From positions 60,054 to 124,053 of the forward strand of contig NZ_AQXD01000004.1 of the NCBI RefSeq assembly GCF_000375345.1: a stretch of DNA of 64,000 bases. Direction: 5' to 3'. This document shows, piece by piece, positions 45,321 to 53,802 of the stretch. This stretch comes from Wohlfahrtiimonas chitiniclastica DSM 18708. Lineage in GTDB: Bacteria; Pseudomonadota; Gammaproteobacteria; Cardiobacteriales; Wohlfahrtiimonadaceae. The notes under the pieces were generated by a model that worked only from the letters and a program-made list of their open reading frames with translations, did no database searches and was not told the origin of the DNA. A program made the translations under genes and the position numbers. Every line of letters begins with the position of its first letter. The stretch's first letter is position 1.

Positions 45321-46268
45321 TTATAACGAATTGTTGCAGCGAGCGCCATGCGCTAATAACCGCAAAACCAACCAAATGCGTGCTTTCGCAGGATGGCTAT
45401 AAGGCGCGTGTAATAAACCATATTGATCATTCACCACTTTCCCTGCTCGCACGCGTGTTGTCAATACAACTGGGCAAGATGCGTGCATTAATACTGGCAA
45501 TAAATTTTCATGCACTGTGCCATTGCCTGTGCCCACAACGATTAAGCCCTCAACATTGGCTTCTAAAAGCGCTGTGAGCATGCGTGGATTGGCGGAGACA
45601 TCACTGTAGACAATTTCCACCCAAGGATAGTCATCATCTTGCACTGGCAATGCCTCAATGCTAAGTTTCATTTTATCATCCACTTTAACATTCTTATAAA
45701 ACTCCACTTTGCTGTTCAAAATGTGACCAATTGCACCAAAATCATCTGCGCAAAAACCATCCACTTTTAAGGTGTGCGACTTCACCACTTCATGCCCCAC
45801 ATAAATGGTGTTATTGATCACAGCCCATAAACCTGCAACGCCATGCGCTGCAACCTGTAAACTGTCCAATAAATTCAACGGACCATCCGCACTGATTGCA
45901 GTGGAAGGGCGCATTGCTGCGGTTAATACAACGGGTTTAGTCAAATTGAGCGTCCACTCTAAAAACACAGCACTCTCTTCTAATGTATCTGTGCCATGAG
46001 TGATGACAATGCCATCAACATCATTACGCGCTAATTGCTCATTCACGCATTCGGCCAATGCCTTGAGAATGGAAAAACGCATGTCTTTACTGTCAATTTG
46101 GCAAAGCTCAATGGTTTCAATCGTCATCTCTTCAGGCACAGGCAATCCGTACAATAATTCAGCGGCTTTTTTTTCACCGGCTGCATAATTGACCAATTCT
46201 TGATCACTTGCGGCATTGCCTGCAATCGTGCCACCAGTACCAATGATGACTATTTTTTTAGCATTCAT
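45321..46268 (-). CDS. L-asparaginase (AnsA/AnsB-like, no signal peptide)
   Basis: Hydrolyses asparagine to aspartate and ammonia. 315 residues; catalytic threonines in IGTGGTIAG (near residue 12) and ITHGTDTLEES (about 90), with TAAMRPSTAISADGP also intact. Sequence is nearer the type II group than AnsA, but no signal peptide is visible at this start, so it is probably cytoplasmic. It is monocistronic, divergent from tRNA-Lys. Confidence 0.92.
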   Translation of the reverse strand: MNAKKIVIIGTGGTIAGNAASDQELVNYAAGEKKAAELLYGLPVPEEMTIETIELCQIDSKDMRFSILKALAECVNEQLARNDVDGIVITHGTDTLEESAVFLEWTLNLTKPVVLTAAMRPSTAISADGPLNLLDSLQVAAHGVAGLWAVINNTIYVGHEVVKSHTLKVDGFCADDFGAIGHILNSKVEFYKNVKVDDKMKLSIEALPVQDDDYPWVEIVYSDVSANPRMLTALLEANVEGLIVVGTGNGTVHENLLPVLMHASCPVVLTTRVRAGKVVNDQYGLLHAPYSHPAKARIWLVLRLLAHGARCNNSL

Positions 46269-46407
46269 GATCTTTTTTCCTTTTTTTCATCATAAAATTG
46301 CGTCTTAGTATGCCGGAATTTTCATCAAATGCATACAATATATCTTATTGATATTTCAATGATTTTAAAATTTATACGATTTTTTTAATTTTTTTTGTAA
46401 AAAAAGT

Positions 46408-46435
46408 TTGACGTTTATAATTATTTGCCTATAAT
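46408..46435 (+). promoter_or_regulatory. Promoter of the tRNA-Lys genes
   Basis: TTGACG (46408-46413), 16-bp spacer, TATAAT (46430-46435). It lies 15 bp before the first mature tRNA base, within an AT-rich stretch. Confidence 0.85.
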
Positions 46436-46449
46436 AGCAAACCTCTGAC

Positions 46450-46525
46450 GGGTCATTAGCTCAGTTGGTAGAGCAGTTGGCTTTTAACCAATTGGTCGAA
46501 GGTTCGAATCCTTCATGACCCACCA
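46450..46525 (+). tRNA. tRNA-Lys (TTT), copy 1
   Basis: A 76-nt cloverleaf with encoded CCA. Acceptor GGGTCAT pairs with ATGACCC, the anticodon loop is CTTTTAA (anticodon UUU), and the T loop is GGTTCGAATCC. A weak hairpin plus T-rich tail follows (46534-46560). Confidence 0.97.
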
Positions 46526-46533
46526 AATTCCAA

Positions 46534-46560
46534 AGCATCTAAATTATAGATGCTTTTCTT
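46534..46560 (+). terminator. Weak terminator between the two tRNA-Lys genes
   Basis: Stem AGCATCT/AGATGCT (46534-46540 with 46548-46554) then TTTCTTTTT-type tail. It may not stop all transcription. Confidence 0.55.
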
Positions 46561-46581
46561 TTTCCGTTAGAGACAAATAAC

Positions 46582-46657
46582 GGGTCATTAGCTCAGTTGG
46601 TAGAGCAGTTGGCTTTTAACCAATTGGTCGAAGGTTCGAATCCTTCATGACCCACCA
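46582..46657 (+). tRNA. tRNA-Lys (TTT), copy 2
   Basis: Identical to copy 1 over all 76 nt, and flanked by the same ACGGG start context and CCACCAAATTCCAAA end context. Unit period is 132 bp. It has its own terminator-like hairpin (46667-46674 with 46684-46691). Confidence 0.97.
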
Positions 46658-46663
46658 AATTCC

Positions 46664-46696
46664 AAAAGCTTCTAGTCATTGATTAGAGGCTTTTTT
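46664..46696 (+). terminator. Terminator after tRNA-Lys copy 2
   Basis: Stem AGCTTCTA/TAGAGGCT with one G-U pair, 9-nt loop, then a run of T. Confidence 0.7.
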
Positions 46697-46713
46697 GCTA
46701 TGTGGGGAACGGT

Positions 46714-48450
46714 ATGCGTGCATTGTGGGTGATCCATTCACATCAAATTGATGACTTGTCTGCCGATATCATATCTTCGCGCTTGCGGTGCGATGATCTT
46801 GTGGTGCTCTCTGATGCGGCTGATTTACCGCATGCACGCCCTTTAAAACATGCCAAAGCCCTGCTTGGACAAACATTGCCCGCACTCATTTTTGATGCCA
46901 GAGATGGCTTTGCACTCGATTATTTTCTCTGTGCTGCGCACACCATCGAAGATAACGGCGCATTGATCATCATCGCCCCTAATTTTAAGGGCAATGATCC
47001 ACAAAGTCTGCGCTTTCACCACACAAGCATCCCCACACCTCATTTTCAGCAACATTTAAATGCTTGCTTAACTCGCTATGCTCAACCCTTTGATTTAGAT
47101 CACATTCAGCACAATGCAATAACAGCAACAGACGTCATGCTCACAAATGAGCAACAGCACGTCATTACCCAGCTCCAAAACTTTTCCACAGGCATCCTGA
47201 CATTATTTGCACCGCGTGGCACAGGGAAATCGACGGTCATTGCTCATTTCTTACAAGCTGTGGATAACTTTGTGCTCACGGCTCCAAATCAACCTTCCCT
47301 CAAACGTTATGCACAGCATGTGGATAACTTTAAGGCACCGGATGATCTTTTTTTGAACCATGCCCCTAAAAGTTTTGAGTGGCTCATCATCGAAGAGGCT
47401 GCACAAATGCCCATCGCACACTTGGAAAAATTGAGTGCTTTGGCGCATAAAGTTATCCTCATCTCCTCTGTGGATAACTATGAAGGCACAGGGCAAGGCC
47501 TTGCGCAAAAGTTGCACGCAATCCTCCCGATTGAGCAAGCCCTCACTTTGACAAAAAGCCAACGCTTTGATGATCAAGATCCTGTCGCCCGCTTTTGCCA
47601 AGCCATCGCGCTACAAGAATCCTGTACAGAAAGTTTGCCAGAAGGTTTAAATCTCTATGATCATGAGGGATTAACCGCGCTGCAAAGCCAGAGCGAGTGC
47701 ATTCAAGCACTCTATCAATTTCTCAACGTACACCATTATCAAACCAATGCCCAAGATGTGCGCCGCCTATTTGATGGGCACAATCAAATTTTTATCACAG
47801 ATGTGCAGAACTCAACACTTCGCGGTGCCATTTGGGCGCTGAAAGAAGGCGAGTTATCCACAGATTTGGCTGTGGATATCTTTAATGGTTATCGTCGCCC
47901 GAAAGGTAATTTAGTGGTGCAAACTTTAGGGGCGCACAGCTATTATCCTGAACTCATGACCCAAAAGAGCCTGCGTGTGTCCCGCATTGCGGTGGATCAT
48001 GCCCATCGCCATCAAGGGATTGCGAGCAATATGCTCATGCACCTCATCGAATATGCGAAAGTTCATCAATATGATTTCATCTCCACAAGCTTTGGGCTCA
48101 CAGAAGATTTACTGAGCTTTTGGCAACAAGCAGGCTTTACATGGGTGCACATGGGCACGCATCGCGATAAAACCACAGGCTTACATGCCGCCATTTTGCT
48201 GTATCCTTTAACCGATGCAATGCAAACATTGATCGAACGGATGGCACAAAAATGGCGCGCTGATGCATATCATTTATTAGAGGCTCCTTTTGTACATGCA
48301 TCTGTGCATCCTTGCCTACAAACCATTGCTAAACCGGCTCCTTTTGATGCGTTAGATGCCAGAATTTTAGTGGCCCATCAGCAACATAAAAAACCTAAAG
48401 AAGCCGTATTTTCTGCATTACAGCGTCAAATCCTGCGAGTTGATCAATAA
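46714..48450 (+). CDS. tmcA: tRNA(Met) cytidine acetyltransferase
   Basis: Acetylates C34 of elongator tRNA-Met using acetyl-CoA and ATP. About 578 residues (enteric 671). Order: N-terminal DUF1726-like region, helicase core with Walker A APRGTGKST and Walker B LIIEEAAQMP, a GNAT domain with SRIAVDHAHRHQGIASNML, and a C-terminal tRNA-binding region. The ATG at 46714 is chosen over GTG 46702 because homologues begin there; neither has a strong ribosome site. The coding sequence contains five DnaA-box 9-mers. Confidence 0.92.
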   Translation: MRALWVIHSHQIDDLSADIISSRLRCDDLVVLSDAADLPHARPLKHAKALLGQTLPALIFDARDGFALDYFLCAAHTIEDNGALIIIAPNFKGNDPQSLRFHHTSIPTPHFQQHLNACLTRYAQPFDLDHIQHNAITATDVMLTNEQQHVITQLQNFSTGILTLFAPRGTGKSTVIAHFLQAVDNFVLTAPNQPSLKRYAQHVDNFKAPDDLFLNHAPKSFEWLIIEEAAQMPIAHLEKLSALAHKVILISSVDNYEGTGQGLAQKLHAILPIEQALTLTKSQRFDDQDPVARFCQAIALQESCTESLPEGLNLYDHEGLTALQSQSECIQALYQFLNVHHYQTNAQDVRRLFDGHNQIFITDVQNSTLRGAIWALKEGELSTDLAVDIFNGYRRPKGNLVVQTLGAHSYYPELMTQKSLRVSRIAVDHAHRHQGIASNMLMHLIEYAKVHQYDFISTSFGLTEDLLSFWQQAGFTWVHMGTHRDKTTGLHAAILLYPLTDAMQTLIERMAQKWRADAYHLLEAPFVHASVHPCLQTIAKPAPFDALDARILVAHQQHKKPKEAVFSALQRQILRVDQ

Positions 48451-48477
48451 TTGATCATAATTTTCATCTAAAGAGGT

Positions 48478-48506
48478 TTGACAAACTAAAACCTTCTCCC
48501 TATAAT
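48478..48506 (+). promoter_or_regulatory. Consensus promoter of tRNA-Thr
   Basis: TTGACA (48478-48483), exactly 17 bp, TATAAT (48501-48506): a perfect sigma-70 promoter. Confidence 0.95.
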
Positions 48507-48528
48507 GCAAACCTCTTCAAGAGACAAC

Positions 48529-48604
<76 letters not shown>

Positions 48605-48610
48605 TATTTA

Positions 48611-48638
48611 AAAACCCTGCTTAACGCAGGGTTTTTTT
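48611..48638 (+). terminator. Terminator after tRNA-Thr
   Basis: Stem CCCTGC/GCAGGG (48615-48620 with 48626-48631, loop TTAAC), then seven T. Confidence 0.9.
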
Positions 48639-48686
48639 ATGCCTGTGTGCTAAGATAAAATCATTATAATTATTTTCTGTGACGCC

Positions 48687-49508
48687 ATGTTTAAATCCAT
48701 ACTCAATAAAATTCGCCACAAATACAGCCATTTTAAGGTTAATCACGTCAATATCTATGGCATTAAGAGCCCATATCATTTTGATCGACAGCGTGAGCAA
48801 TACTGTATTAATGAGCCTGATGCCCACAGCCTTGATCACACAGAGATTGTGCTTTATTCATGGAACATTTATAAACAAAAATTAAATGCAGCCATCGATG
48901 AGCTCTCCTACATGCTCAATAAAGCGGACATTGTCATGCTGCAAGAGGCTCGAGAGAGTGAAACATTGATGTCGCTGATCAGTAGCCACACTTTTAAAGC
49001 CATTCATGTGGTTGCCTTTAAAGACGGCCATTATGCCAATGGCGTGATGACCATCAGTAAAACCGCACCCATTTGTTACAGTGCACAAAAATATTCAGAG
49101 CCATGGATTCGCTTTCCAAAATCCGGGCTCATCGCCACTTATCCTTTATCAAATGGGCAACATCTGATGGTGGCTAATTTCCATGCGGTGAATTTTTCGT
49201 TGGGTTTAAAGGATTTTATGCAGCAACTTCGCACCATTTTTGACATTTTACAGCAACATGCGGGTCCTATTGTCCTAGGGGGTGATTTTAATACCTGGCG
49301 AAAATCCCGCTATTTATATGTCAAAAGACTCATTCGCGAGCTCAATTTAAAAGAGATTCAATATCCCATCGATCAACGCACAAAAGTGATGGGTAAAGTT
49401 TTAGATCATATTTTTGTGCGCGGCTTACATGTTAAAGAGGCCAAAACGTATAACATTTCGGCCTCTGATCACAATCCTATTCGATTGAAGTTGTCGTGCG
49501 AAGAATGA
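48687..49508 (+). CDS. Endonuclease/exonuclease/phosphatase (EEP) family protein, YafD-like
   Basis: A 273-residue cytoplasmic EEP-fold hydrolase. Active-site motifs in order: SWNIYK, MLQEAR (metal Glu), NFHAVNF, GGDFNTW, LDHIF and SDHNPI. Such proteins cut nucleic acids or phosphodiesters; the true substrate is unknown. A TATAAT (48665-48670) is close to the start. Its 3' end overlaps the convergent rdgB by 32 bp. Confidence 0.87.
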   Translation: MFKSILNKIRHKYSHFKVNHVNIYGIKSPYHFDRQREQYCINEPDAHSLDHTEIVLYSWNIYKQKLNAAIDELSYMLNKADIVMLQEARESETLMSLISSHTFKAIHVVAFKDGHYANGVMTISKTAPICYSAQKYSEPWIRFPKSGLIATYPLSNGQHLMVANFHAVNFSLGLKDFMQQLRTIFDILQQHAGPIVLGGDFNTWRKSRYLYVKRLIRELNLKEIQYPIDQRTKVMGKVLDHIFVRGLHVKEAKTYNISASDHNPIRLKLSCEE

Positions 49509-50088
49509 ATTTAAGCTGCTCTTTCATGTGCGCGAGTGCTTTTGCACGATGAGAGATTTGATTTTTCTCAGCCAATTCAAGCTCTGCCATACTTTTACCT
49601 AATCCTTCAATGAAGAATAAAGGATCATAGCCAAAGCCGCCCGTGCCCATAGGTTCATGCAAAATGCGTCCATAAATGCGCCCTTCTGCAATGAGCGGCG
49701 TCGGATCTTCTGCGTAACGCACAAAAGCAAGCACCGAGATAAAAAATGCGGCGCGATCTTTATCCTCAACACCTGTTAGGTTCTTTAATAATAAGCGATT
49801 ATTCGCATCGTCTTCTTTCACAGGACTATAACGGGCTGAATGAATGCCAGGTGCACCTTTTAAGTACGGCACCACAATGCCAGAGTCATCGGCAATCGCA
49901 GGTAGGCCACTCTCTTTTGCAGCATGACGCGCCTTAATAATTGCATTTTCAATGAAACTTAGGCCACATTCATCGGCATCTTCGATGTTAAAATCACTTT
50001 GTGGTCGAACAACAATGTCCAATGACGAGAACAATTCATTGAACTCCCGAATCTTGCCTACATTATTACTCGCTAAAATGATTTCCAT
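49477..50088 (-). CDS. rdgB: XTP/dITP pyrophosphatase (Ham1/RdgB)
   Basis: Removes non-canonical purine nucleotides (ITP, XTP) from the pool. 203 residues; motifs ASNNVGKIREF (6-16), SFIENAIIKARHAA, ADDSGI, GTGGFGYDPLF and SHRAKAL. The start shares one base with the stop of the upstream binding-protein gene (TAATG), so the two are coupled. Confidence 0.96.
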   Translation of the reverse strand: MEIILASNNVGKIREFNELFSSLDIVVRPQSDFNIEDADECGLSFIENAIIKARHAAKESGLPAIADDSGIVVPYLKGAPGIHSARYSPVKEDDANNRLLLKNLTGVEDKDRAAFFISVLAFVRYAEDPTPLIAEGRIYGRILHEPMGTGGFGYDPLFFIEGLGKSMAELELAEKNQISHRAKALAHMKEQLKFILRTTTSIE

Positions 50089-50852
50089 TATTCTGCACCA
50101 TAAACGTCAATTGAGAAGTATTGATCTGCCACTTTTTGATAGCTGCCATCTTTACGAGATTCAAGGATCGCTTCGTTGAATTTTTCCATCAATGCATCAT
50201 CGCCTTTACGCAAACCAATGCCGATGCCATCGCCAAATACCTCAGGATCATTATAATCAGGGCCCACAAATTCTAAAGATTTATCGTAACCTTTACGCAA
50301 ATATCCATCATCTAATGGCACGCTGTCGGCAAAGACTAAATCAATGCGACCAGAATCTAAATCGAAGATGGCTTCATCTAAATTTCGGTAGCTACGAACG
50401 TCTGCTAACTTGGCAAATTTCTCATTGGCGTAAGTTTCATGAATAGTTCCACTTTGAACACCAATGGATTTTCCTTTTAATACATCGTCTGTAATTTCTT
50501 TGTATTCACCAATGGGTGCTACAAATTTTGCAGGTGTTTGGTAGTACTTATTAGTGAAGTTAATGGCTTGTTTTCGTTGGTCTGTGATGGACATGGAAGC
50601 TAAAATTGCATCAATTTTTTTCGTATTGAGAGAAGGAATGAGTGCATCAAACTCCACTTGCACGATTTCACATTTCAAATTTGCCTTTTCACAGAATAAG
50701 TTAGCTAAATCTGGTTCAAAGCCACCAAGACTACGATCAGGGTTCATATAACTAAATGGAGGATAAGATCCTTCAATCCCAATTTTAACTGGCTCATTTG
50801 CTAAAGCTAGAGAACTTGTTAGGGCTAAGCCAAGCAATAGTTTTTTAATCAT
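50088..50852 (-). CDS. Periplasmic basic amino acid-binding protein (ArgT/HisJ-like)
   Basis: A 254-residue ABC solute-binding protein of cluster 3. A signal peptide (MIKKLLLGLALTSSLALA) is followed by the mature domain KIGIEGSYPPFSY, the hinge region and the D-S-V type ligand residues. It likely binds arginine, lysine or ornithine. No permease or ATPase gene is adjacent; instead it is coupled to rdgB. Its promoter must lie in the DnaA-box region to the right. Confidence 0.88.
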   Translation of the reverse strand: MIKKLLLGLALTSSLALANEPVKIGIEGSYPPFSYMNPDRSLGGFEPDLANLFCEKANLKCEIVQVEFDALIPSLNTKKIDAILASMSITDQRKQAINFTNKYYQTPAKFVAPIGEYKEITDDVLKGKSIGVQSGTIHETYANEKFAKLADVRSYRNLDEAIFDLDSGRIDLVFADSVPLDDGYLRKGYDKSLEFVGPDYNDPEVFGDGIGIGLRKGDDALMEKFNEAILESRKDGSYQKVADQYFSIDVYGAE

Positions 50853-50865
50853 TGTGTATAACTCC

Positions 50866-51600
50866 TTTTATATTGATTAACCCTTTATATATATAGGATG
50901 ATGATGAGTTTGACAAGTTATCCACAGCTTTTCATATTATTTCAATAAATTCAAATGGATAAATAAGATTTTGATTGTTAATAACTTATGTATAACTCTA
51001 TGGATAAATTGTTTATAAATTTCCTTTGATTTTATCCACAAATTATTCATAGGCTTATTCACAGAGTTATCCACATCTTTATGCACAGATATTGCGAAAC
51101 CTGTGGATAACTTTTTAGCCTTATGGATCAATCTTAAAAGTTATGCACAAGTGATTCACCAGTTGTGAATGATTGAGATCATTGTCTGTAATTTTTTCAT
51201 CCGTTAGATAATTCATTGAAATGATTTTATGAATGTCTGTTTAAAATTTAAACAATTGTCCATTTGTGTGTGCATTCAATTCTCTTTGGTTCTTCTATTT
51301 TTTATTAAGCTATATATATATTATAAATGATGATAAGGATTGCGAGTTATCCACAGGCTTATTCATAACTTAATGAAATTAAAAGTAAAAAAACCAAAAA
51401 AGTATGTGGATAACTATGTGTAAAACCCTATGGATTACTTTGGGATAACTATTGGCAAAACTTACCCACATTTCATTCACAGGCTTATCCGCAGAGTTAT
51501 TCACAAAGTTATCCACAGGCTCAATATTGTGATGATTAAGAAATGTAAAGCGTAAAGATAGGTAAGGGTTGAAGGGGTTTGATAAATCAAACACGACAAT
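50866..51600. other. oriC: Candidate chromosomal replication origin (DnaA-box cluster with AT-rich segments)
   Basis: An 842-bp gap (50853-51694) without a convincing gene. Perfect DnaA boxes TTATCCACA occur at 50918, 51032, 51067, 51347 and 51509 (plus strand) and at 51102 and 51405 (minus strand). Near-consensus boxes: TTATTCACA at 51055 and 51497, TTATGCACA at 51079 and 51141, TTACCCACA at 51462, TTATCCGCA at 51485. AT-rich stretches that could unwind are 50866-50895 and 51297-51330. Genes point away on both sides and strand composition reverses here. Confidence 0.8.
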
Positions 51601-51634
51601 TGGTTAATTGATTGATCTTTCGAGTGGATTCTTT

Positions 51635-51664
51635 TTGTCTTTCTCACAAAAACTGAGGTAAAAT
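51635..51664 (+). promoter_or_regulatory. Probable promoter of the Hpt-like operon
   Basis: TTGTCT (51635-51640), 18-bp spacer, TAAAAT (51659-51664), 30 bp before the first ATG. Confidence 0.45.
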
Positions 51665-51694
51665 ACCCGCTTTAAGTCAATTGAAAATTGAATT

Positions 51695-52006
51695 ATGAGC
51701 TCAAAAATTCCGACCGAATTGCTTGAAAAGTATCGTCAATCCTTTAGTGAAAAGGCCGAACAGTTAACATCATTGCTCGAGACGCTCAGCCATCAAGCGG
51801 CTAATGAGGGTGAACAAAGGGGTGAAAGCATCAAAGAACTTCACCATTTTGTTTACCAGCTAAGCAGTTCAGCCACAACGTATGAGTGCAAAGCGCTTGC
51901 GGATAAAACTCGCGAGTTTTTGAAAGTGGTGGAACAAGGCGATCTGAATGTACAGGCCACATTGACCTGTGGACAAGCGCTTGTTCATCTTCTTCAACAT
52001 CCTTAA
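51695..52006 (+). CDS. Small Hpt-domain-like protein
   Basis: A 103-residue helical protein resembling histidine phosphotransfer domains: a helix-loop-helix with LHHFVYQLSSSATTYECKAL (about 49-68). Aligning on the conserved L-x-S-x-x-T-Y part, the phospho-acceptor histidine would fall on Tyr54; His50 and His51 lie nearby. It may thus be a non-phosphorylatable pseudo-Hpt. It is the first gene right of the putative origin and 14 bp before the acidic protein gene. Confidence 0.6.
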   Translation: MSSKIPTELLEKYRQSFSEKAEQLTSLLETLSHQAANEGEQRGESIKELHHFVYQLSSSATTYECKALADKTREFLKVVEQGDLNVQATLTCGQALVHLLQHP

Positions 52007-52020
52007 TGATGAGGTAAATC

Positions 52021-52404
52021 ATGGATCAACTCCAAATTTTGCAACCATTTTCCGACTGGGTTTCTGATGTTCTTGTGGACATTCCGGATGAAACTGTCGC
52101 CTATGTCTTTAACATTTATGAGGAAAATGACGCCTATTTGGTGGATATTACAGGCACCTCAACATTTGATGCGAGCTGTGAAGACTGGACCGATGACATC
52201 AATTGGGATTCAGGAAATGAGATGTTCATCATTCCCAAAGAGAATTTTGAGGGTGATTGGGAAGAGATTCATGATGCCATTGCTGAAGCCTTAGAAGCAT
52301 TGATGGATGCCGAAGGCGAATTGGCCGATGCATTGTGTGATTCTGACGCTGTGGCAGTGGGCTTTATTGACGGTGAATTAGAAATCATATGGCAGGAAGA
52401 ATGA
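52021..52404 (+). CDS. Acidic protein of unknown function
   Basis: A 127-residue, strongly acidic cytoplasmic protein (many Asp and Glu, very few Arg or Lys) with no signal peptide or membrane segment. It has a tryptophan- and aspartate-rich middle (DWTDDINWDSG) and an acidic helix (about 92-112). I do not recognise the family. Shine-Dalgarno GAGGTAA precedes the ATG, and its stop overlaps the next start (ATGA). Confidence 0.7.
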   Translation: MDQLQILQPFSDWVSDVLVDIPDETVAYVFNIYEENDAYLVDITGTSTFDASCEDWTDDINWDSGNEMFIIPKENFEGDWEEIHDAIAEALEALMDAEGELADALCDSDAVAVGFIDGELEIIWQEE

Positions 52405-53609
52405 TCAAACCGCGCACGTTATCTAAAACCATTGGTGCATGCTTTGCGCTGATGGCTGTGATGCCTGTCACTCATGCCTTGAGCATCAGTTATGATCAAG
52501 TCAATCATGCTGCAATGCCGCAAGCGGTTTTGTATCCTTTTGCCTATCAAGGCTTGGTCTCGATCCGAGAAAATCACTTTGCGGATCGATTGAGTCGTTT
52601 GCCTGAAGAGATTCCTGAATATTGGGATGTGGTGGCGGTTGGGCGCGATATTTTAGAGCAAGAGTGTCGTGACAAAGGGCGTTTGGCTGAGTTTGATTAC
52701 AGCTATTTGCCGCACAAAGAGTTATTGACGCCTAGCGCTGTGCAAAAATGTGGCGTCGGTTTTAGTGTGCAGGGCATGACCCTCAACTATGCATTGATCC
52801 ACAAATATGGCGTGCCGCCCACTTATTGGTCCGATTTATTTGATTTCAATCGTTACCCAGGTAAACGAGCATTGCCAAAACAAGCGCGCTATTTGTTTGA
52901 AATCGTGCTGTTAGCCGATGGCGTCAAGCCGAGTTATTTGTATCCACTGTTGGCCACAAAAGCGGGGCAGGATCGTGCATTGGCGAAGTTAGATCAAATT
53001 TACGATGAAGTGATTTGGTGGAATGATGTCAATCGTCTCAAAGAGTGGCTAGATCAAGGTTTGGTGGTGATGTCTGTTGCACCAGATGGTGCGATGCTGA
53101 GCAATGATGTGGATAACATTGGGGTGTCTCGCCATCAAGTGCTCTATGAGATGCGCTATTATGCATTGTTAAAATCTTCAAAAGCACCTGAAGTGAGTTA
53201 TGCTTTCATTTCGTATGCGACGCAGCCTGATCAACAACTGAAATTGGCAGCCACCCAGTATTATGGCCCAACGATTCAGCAAGCCTGGCGATTATTGCCC
53301 AGTGAATCGGTTGAGTATGTGACGAATCACCCGCACAATTTGCAAGGTGGTATTTTGCTCAACTATGAATTTTATGCTGAGCATGGACAAGCGCTAGAGG
53401 ATCGTTTCAATGCATGGTTGGCCACAAAAGAAGCCCCGGTGAAACGAGTTTCATTGGCCTCTGAGATGGAAAAACCTGTAGAAAATGCTGAAAATTTAGC
53501 GCAAGAAACAGAAGTGGATGCCATTATGTTAAATCCAGAGATGGAATTTATTGGTCCAGAAGTGATTGATTTTGTTGGGCCTAATCAAGTGTTGCAACAA
53601 AATTTGTAA
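52401..53609 (+). CDS. Orphan PotD-like periplasmic solute-binding protein
   Basis: A 402-residue secreted protein. ATG 52401 is chosen: it forms an ATGA overlap with the preceding gene and has AGGA upstream. A signal peptide (about 1-31, cleavage near THA-L) is followed by a spermidine/putrescine-binding-like fold: DVVAVGRDIL, YLPHKELL, GFSVQGMTLNYAL, PPTYWSDLFD and YALLKSSKAPE. A 45-residue acidic C-terminal extension is unusual. No potABC genes are near, so it may act as a sensor rather than importer component. Confidence 0.75.
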   Translation: MIKPRTLSKTIGACFALMAVMPVTHALSISYDQVNHAAMPQAVLYPFAYQGLVSIRENHFADRLSRLPEEIPEYWDVVAVGRDILEQECRDKGRLAEFDYSYLPHKELLTPSAVQKCGVGFSVQGMTLNYALIHKYGVPPTYWSDLFDFNRYPGKRALPKQARYLFEIVLLADGVKPSYLYPLLATKAGQDRALAKLDQIYDEVIWWNDVNRLKEWLDQGLVVMSVAPDGAMLSNDVDNIGVSRHQVLYEMRYYALLKSSKAPEVSYAFISYATQPDQQLKLAATQYYGPTIQQAWRLLPSESVEYVTNHPHNLQGGILLNYEFYAEHGQALEDRFNAWLATKEAPVKRVSLASEMEKPVENAENLAQETEVDAIMLNPEMEFIGPEVIDFVGPNQVLQQNL

Positions 53610-53616
53610 TAAATAT

Positions 53617-53644
53617 TTGCATTTTTAAGAAATTGCTGTATAGT
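53617..53644 (+). promoter_or_regulatory. Promoter of tRNA-fMet / rimP operon
   Basis: TTGCAT (53617-53622), 16-bp spacer, TATAGT (53639-53644), 15 bp before the tRNA. Confidence 0.75.
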
Positions 53645-53659
53645 TATGAACTTCACAGA

Positions 53660-53736
<77 letters not shown>

Positions 53737-53745
53737 ATTATAACG

Positions 53746-53773
53746 AAGCCCACTTGAAAAAAGTGGGCTTTTT
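53746..53773 (+). terminator. Terminator/attenuator between tRNA-fMet and rimP
   Basis: Stem AAGCCCACTT/AAGTGGGCTT (53746-53755 with 53761-53770) and a short T-run. Part of the transcription must read through if rimP depends on this promoter. Confidence 0.75.
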
Positions 53774-53802
53774 CGTTGCTGAATCATTTTGGAGGTGTTG
53801 TT

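Noticed and set aside
51577-51592. FNR box
   Set aside because: Half-sites match, but the spacer is 2 bp rather than 4, so it is not an FNR site; kept only as an unexplained palindrome.
50937-51594. Two minus-strand open frames (64 and 71 residues) in the origin region
   Set aside because: They read through repeated DnaA boxes in an AT-rich stretch, have no ribosome site and give low-complexity text.
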